Assembly: GCA_948567375.1 (NCBI GenBank)
Contig: OX419758.1
Coordinates: forward strand, 29,021,001 to 29,085,000
Origin: Lunularia cruciata
Taxonomy: Eukaryota; Streptophyta; Marchantiopsida; Lunulariales; Lunulariaceae
DNA length: 64,000 nucleotides
Direction of reading: 5' to 3'
The number at the start of each line of letters is the position of its first letter. The first letter of the stretch is position 1. The position numbers and the translations under genes were made by a program. This document shows positions 60,294-64,000 of the stretch, one piece after another. The notes beneath the pieces are model-generated. The model saw only the letters and a list, made by a program, of their open reading frames with translations, had not been told where the DNA came from and made no database searches.

Positions 60294-63200
60294 ATGGCGG
60301 ATGCCACACCACTTATCTCCCCATCCCTCCTCCTCATGTCACGGACTCTCCACACACTCACTCCACTTGTGAGGGAGGGTCTGGGATGCCCACTGCCCCG
60401 CTACCCCTACAAGATCATTATCCTCCACTTGGGCCCTCAAGACCTCAATATATTCTGCTCCATTAGCATCCCATGTAGTCTTGTTTGGATTGTATATGGG
60501 TAGGGATTGGCCTTTCTCAATATAGAGAGAGATCTCATTGTTCGCATATGCAAATGGATGCCACCTTTATTCCCCCTCCTCAAGACCATATCCATACTCT
60601 AGTAGTCTCTCTACAAGCTCCCTTGACTCCTACTCTTGGTTACATTCTTTGGACTTGATCCAAGCATTTCTACCTAGTTTTCCAAGACCATGGATGTATT
60701 ACATGATCCTTATGCCTCTACATCCTCTTATTGCATCCACATTCTCCTTCATACTACTTGCTTTTTTGGGTGATGACCATGGGAAAGATGTCTCCACCTC
60801 TATTGGCACTTTTTCCCCAATATACATTACTTCTTCTAGCCACGAGGGTGCTTTGGGACATTAAGAGACTCCTTCTAGGATTCATAGGTTCTTGAGAAGA
60901 GATTGTGCAGCTCTACAAGAAGAGTACACCGTTAGGGCTCAAGTTGTAGCTAGGCACAACTCCTAGAGCATCGTCACCTCCGTTGATCCTTGATGTTAGG
61001 TCAGGTCGGGGAGTATAGGTGGGTAGCCTAGGCGCTCTCAACCTCCCACCCAATGCTCTTCTCCTTTGATACTTTAGCAAAATTACAGACCTTACATCTA
61101 CTTGCTATTGAGTACCTTCTTTTGTTCCTCCATGATTATAAGTCAGATGATTGACAGAGTCCTAATTTACCTATGCTCTACTCCTTTCTCAATGTTTGGT
61201 AACAGGTGGGCCATAAGGGCTAGTTTTGAGCACCTCATGTATAGTAGCCTCTCCCTAGATGCTCCATAGTTGGTTTTCCCATTCTCTTTGCTTTTTATTA
61301 ACATATTGCCTTCTATCATGTGCCTCTTGGAATAGCTTGTCTACTTAAAGCTTCTTGTCTCCTTGCTCTTGCAAAGGAGACCTCAAGTATGCACCCCATT
61401 GCCATTAAGATGCTTATTTGCATTTGGTTTCTTGCACTATTTGCTTATAGTTATGGCAACCTTTTTCTTCCTTCTTGTCTCCCCATGTAATAATCCAAGG
61501 ACAAGAGAAGAGATAAAACATAGATTTCACACTCAAGCATCTGATGCCCCAAAAGAGCACCTTCTCTTAACTATATAGACAAAGAGTATCTCCTTTGAGG
61601 AAGCTTCACCATAGGATTAGGCACATAGATAGGTGACATGTCACAAAAATCCACCCTCGGATTACTTACTTGGATGGGTGACATGTCTGTCTTGATCCTA
61701 TCTGGTTGGTCAAACAAGCTTTTACCAAAGGGAATATTTTAGAGAATCTTCTTGTAGGAAACTCAGAATCATGTGGGTGAGATACTGTTGGAAAGCTCTC
61801 AATGAGACAAACCAGGGTGGAGTGAAGGCCAGCCTTTCTCCCTTTAGAAGAGAAGAGGAGTGACTATGCACATTTTTGAGGCCTAATTCATCCATTTAGG
61901 CATCCAAAATTGCCTTCAAAGATTTCAAGCATATATTGGTTCCTACTCTATTAGTATAAATCCCTTTTTGGTGATGCCTCATTCTAATCTATTTAGTCCA
62001 TCATGTGTAACATCCTGTAACATTCAGATGTTACCAAACCAATTCTCACCTTTAAATCATATGTCTAGCTATTGGTTCTAAGGTTTTCAAGTCTATTTTG
62101 GTTTCTACCTTATTAGTAGTAGTACTCTTCTGGTGATACTTTTATCTGATCTATTTTATACATCATGTATAAAATCATTCCAGATGTTACCAAACCAAAT
62201 TTCACATCGAGATCATATTGCTAGCTCTTGGTATTACACCCCATCAGTTTGTTGTGGCTATTCTAAGGAGATGCAAGATAGTTATATTGAGCTTTTGAGC
62301 ATCCTTGGATATTCATCCACATTAGGTGGTGATCCAAGTTGATTTCTCCAATGCTTTCAATACCATCTCTTGAACTCATTGTTCCATGCTCTTTGCTCAA
62401 CTATAGATTAGATATAGTATTTGATCTTTTTTTTGTACTTTCTATGGTATCAAGATAGCTCTAATGTACAACCTCCATATGACTATAAGAGAGTTCTCAC
62501 AATTGACATCAGCCAAGTGAACACAATAAGGGATCTCCCAGGGCCTCTTCTTGCCATAATGCATTACACACCTTTATGACAAGTGGTAGCAACTTTTTTG
62601 TCTTGTCTTTTCCCATCCATCTCAAAAAGGAAATATTGTGGGCCCGTTGGAGGATGTAGCTAGAGTGGTATTTGATTTCAAACTCAACTTAGTGGCATTG
62701 TGTTCATAAGTCTAGAGTTGCAAATGTAAGGTTTGAAGCCCATGCAAGGTCCTTACTTCCTTTGACTTCCCACTAGGATTCCAATTTCCCATAGGTGGTT
62801 TGAGGGTTGTGGGCTCTCCTTTAGGATAGGAGGATTTTTGTAGTTCATTCATATTGGATACCTTAGTACAAGCCACAACCTATGCTCACCTCCTTCCCTA
62901 GTTGGGGAATACCCAAGTGGCCTATTTTATTCTTACTTGGTGTTACCTTCCTAGGGCCTTATATTTGGCTCTGACTTCCCAACCAAGCCACTATTGCCAC
63001 ATTTGTGGATGTTTGATAGTACTATTTGCCATATTTTCTCCAGTTTATTAGGTCCATGCATATTCCCATAGCTATCAAATGAGTAGTGTAGGTAGCAAAT
63101 ATTTCTCCTCATAGTCATGGGCAGATATGGCCTCATAGAGCATGAGGCTTCAAAACCAAATAGCATATATCAGAGCATGTACTCTAGTGGTCTCTCATTT

Positions 63201-64000
63201 AGCAAACAAGTTTATACATGAGTGCTGTCACTTTTGTTGGGACCTATCATGATAGTGGATTCAAGCACTTATGCCTTCCAAGCATATCTTTGATTGGCTT
63301 GTGCTTTCCAAGCCCTATACTCATATCACTCCTTGAGTTTATTCACTTTGTATCCCTAACTATAGGAAGCTCTATGCAAATCTCAATGAGTGTATGCACA
63401 CTCACATAATTACTAGCATTTTCAATGATGCACCTCTACATGACATAGCTAGGATCTTCTCTTGTAGTAGAACGGCTCTAGGCCTCATCCTTGATTGATT
63501 ACTTCTATTTAACTTTTGAGGAGTTTACCACAACCCTACAATTAAGGTTTAGGGTTGTGTTTCCCACATCTGGCTCTCATAGGACTTCTGGACCATATGT
63601 ATTTGCTTCCTCATATGACATGCAAGGGGTACAATTTTTACAATGTGTAGTAGGTGGGAAGCACACAAGAATCCATGATACAATCTGTGATACAATTACT
63701 CAAATTTTACAAGTTACAGAAGCCCAGGTTTAGATTGAGCAATGGTTGGATCTACCAAGTCCACCTATCTGTTGGGTGCGAGTGTATATAGTTGCTTTCA
63801 CATATGGTGATCACACCTTGTATGACGTGGTGGTGGTGAACTTTCTCCAAGTAGAGTCATTGGCAGGTAGGCATACAAGTATGAGCAACAACAGCCATTG
63901 CCTCTAGAGGCAAGGAGGACCACTACACACCCGAGCTATCCTCGTATACCTTTGTCCCTCTAGTGATAGAGATTTTGGGCCGTCTACATCACCATTTTGA
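60294..64000 (+). pseudogene. RLE retrotransposon, family B copy 2, split by a solo LTR, running off the window
   Basis: A degraded start at 60294 (MADATPLISPS...GCPLPRYPYKIIILHLG) resembles the family A N-terminal finger, with one Cys lost. From 60600 to 61060 the DNA matches family B copy 1 at 37070-37570. After the LTR, 62240-64000 matches 38650-40330: a polymerase part with FSNAFNTIS-like sequence near 62350, then VFASSYDMQGVQFLQC, RIHDTICDTITQIL and the endonuclease-like stretch starting TATGACGTGGTGGTGGTG near 63820. The 3' end and any tail lie beyond the right edge. Many stops show that it is dead. Confidence 0.7.
61486..62238 (-). repeat. Solo LTR, family S, copy 4
   Basis: This 753-bp LTR lies in reverse orientation (plus strand TGTAATAATCC...GGTATTACA) with a perfect 5-bp target duplication CCCCA at 61481-61485 and 62239-62243. 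Deleting it restores continuous family B homology. Confidence 0.95.

Noticed and set aside
1-64000. Bacterial defence, CRISPR or operon structures
   Set aside because: Intron-bearing gene, plant retroelements, lack of dense open frames and base composition all point to a plant nuclear genome.

Overview
The window reads as land-plant nuclear DNA, most likely a bryophyte or other non-seed plant. It holds one plausible host gene with GT-AG introns, and otherwise layers of decayed retrotransposons and DNA transposons in AT-rich intergenic sequence. The host gene encodes a Ser/Pro-rich protein of the plant-specific DUF688 type. I cannot name the species. I found no prokaryotic operons, CRISPR, rRNA or convincing tRNA.

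Layout. 1-4.0 kb: the 3' end of a plus-strand Ty3/gypsy-type element whose pol ends in a PHD finger, with its unusual 3' LTR, lying next to an older minus-strand gag region and LTR. 4.8-8.06 kb: a nearly full-length minus-strand non-LTR retrotransposon (family A) with a C2H2 finger, reverse transcriptase, CCHC and a restriction-enzyme-like endonuclease (RLE), broken by frameshifts. 8.5-16.6 kb: the gene island, with a three-exon minus-strand gene at 11.5-14.75 kb encoding about 1005 residues. 19.4-21 kb: a 5'-truncated family A copy. 22-25.7 kb: a solo LTR and a PIF/Harbinger transposase relic split by a second LTR family. 26.9-29.6 kb: a decayed coding region of unknown family. 30.7-34.9 kb: a minus-strand PHD-gypsy element with RT, RNase H, integrase and PHD domains. 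34.9-41.2 kb: LTRs nested in family A and family B RLE elements. 41.2-60 kb: mostly gene-poor DNA with tandem repeats, palindromes, a short family A copy and orphan retrotransposon tails. 60.3-64 kb: a second family B copy hosting another solo LTR and running off the right edge.

The most interesting system is the group of RLE-type (R2-like) retrotransposons. Two protein families (A and B) share the same domain order. Family A copies and several tail-only fragments share a hairpin-bearing 3' tail. One 51-bp copy consisting only of that tail sits between 14-bp target-site duplications, which marks the 3' end and supports target-primed reverse transcription. Also notable are the PHD-ended gypsy family with 105-bp repeats at both ends of its LTR, four solo LTRs of one family with readable target-site duplications, and a repeated GACTTAAC/TTGACGTG module at three distant sites.
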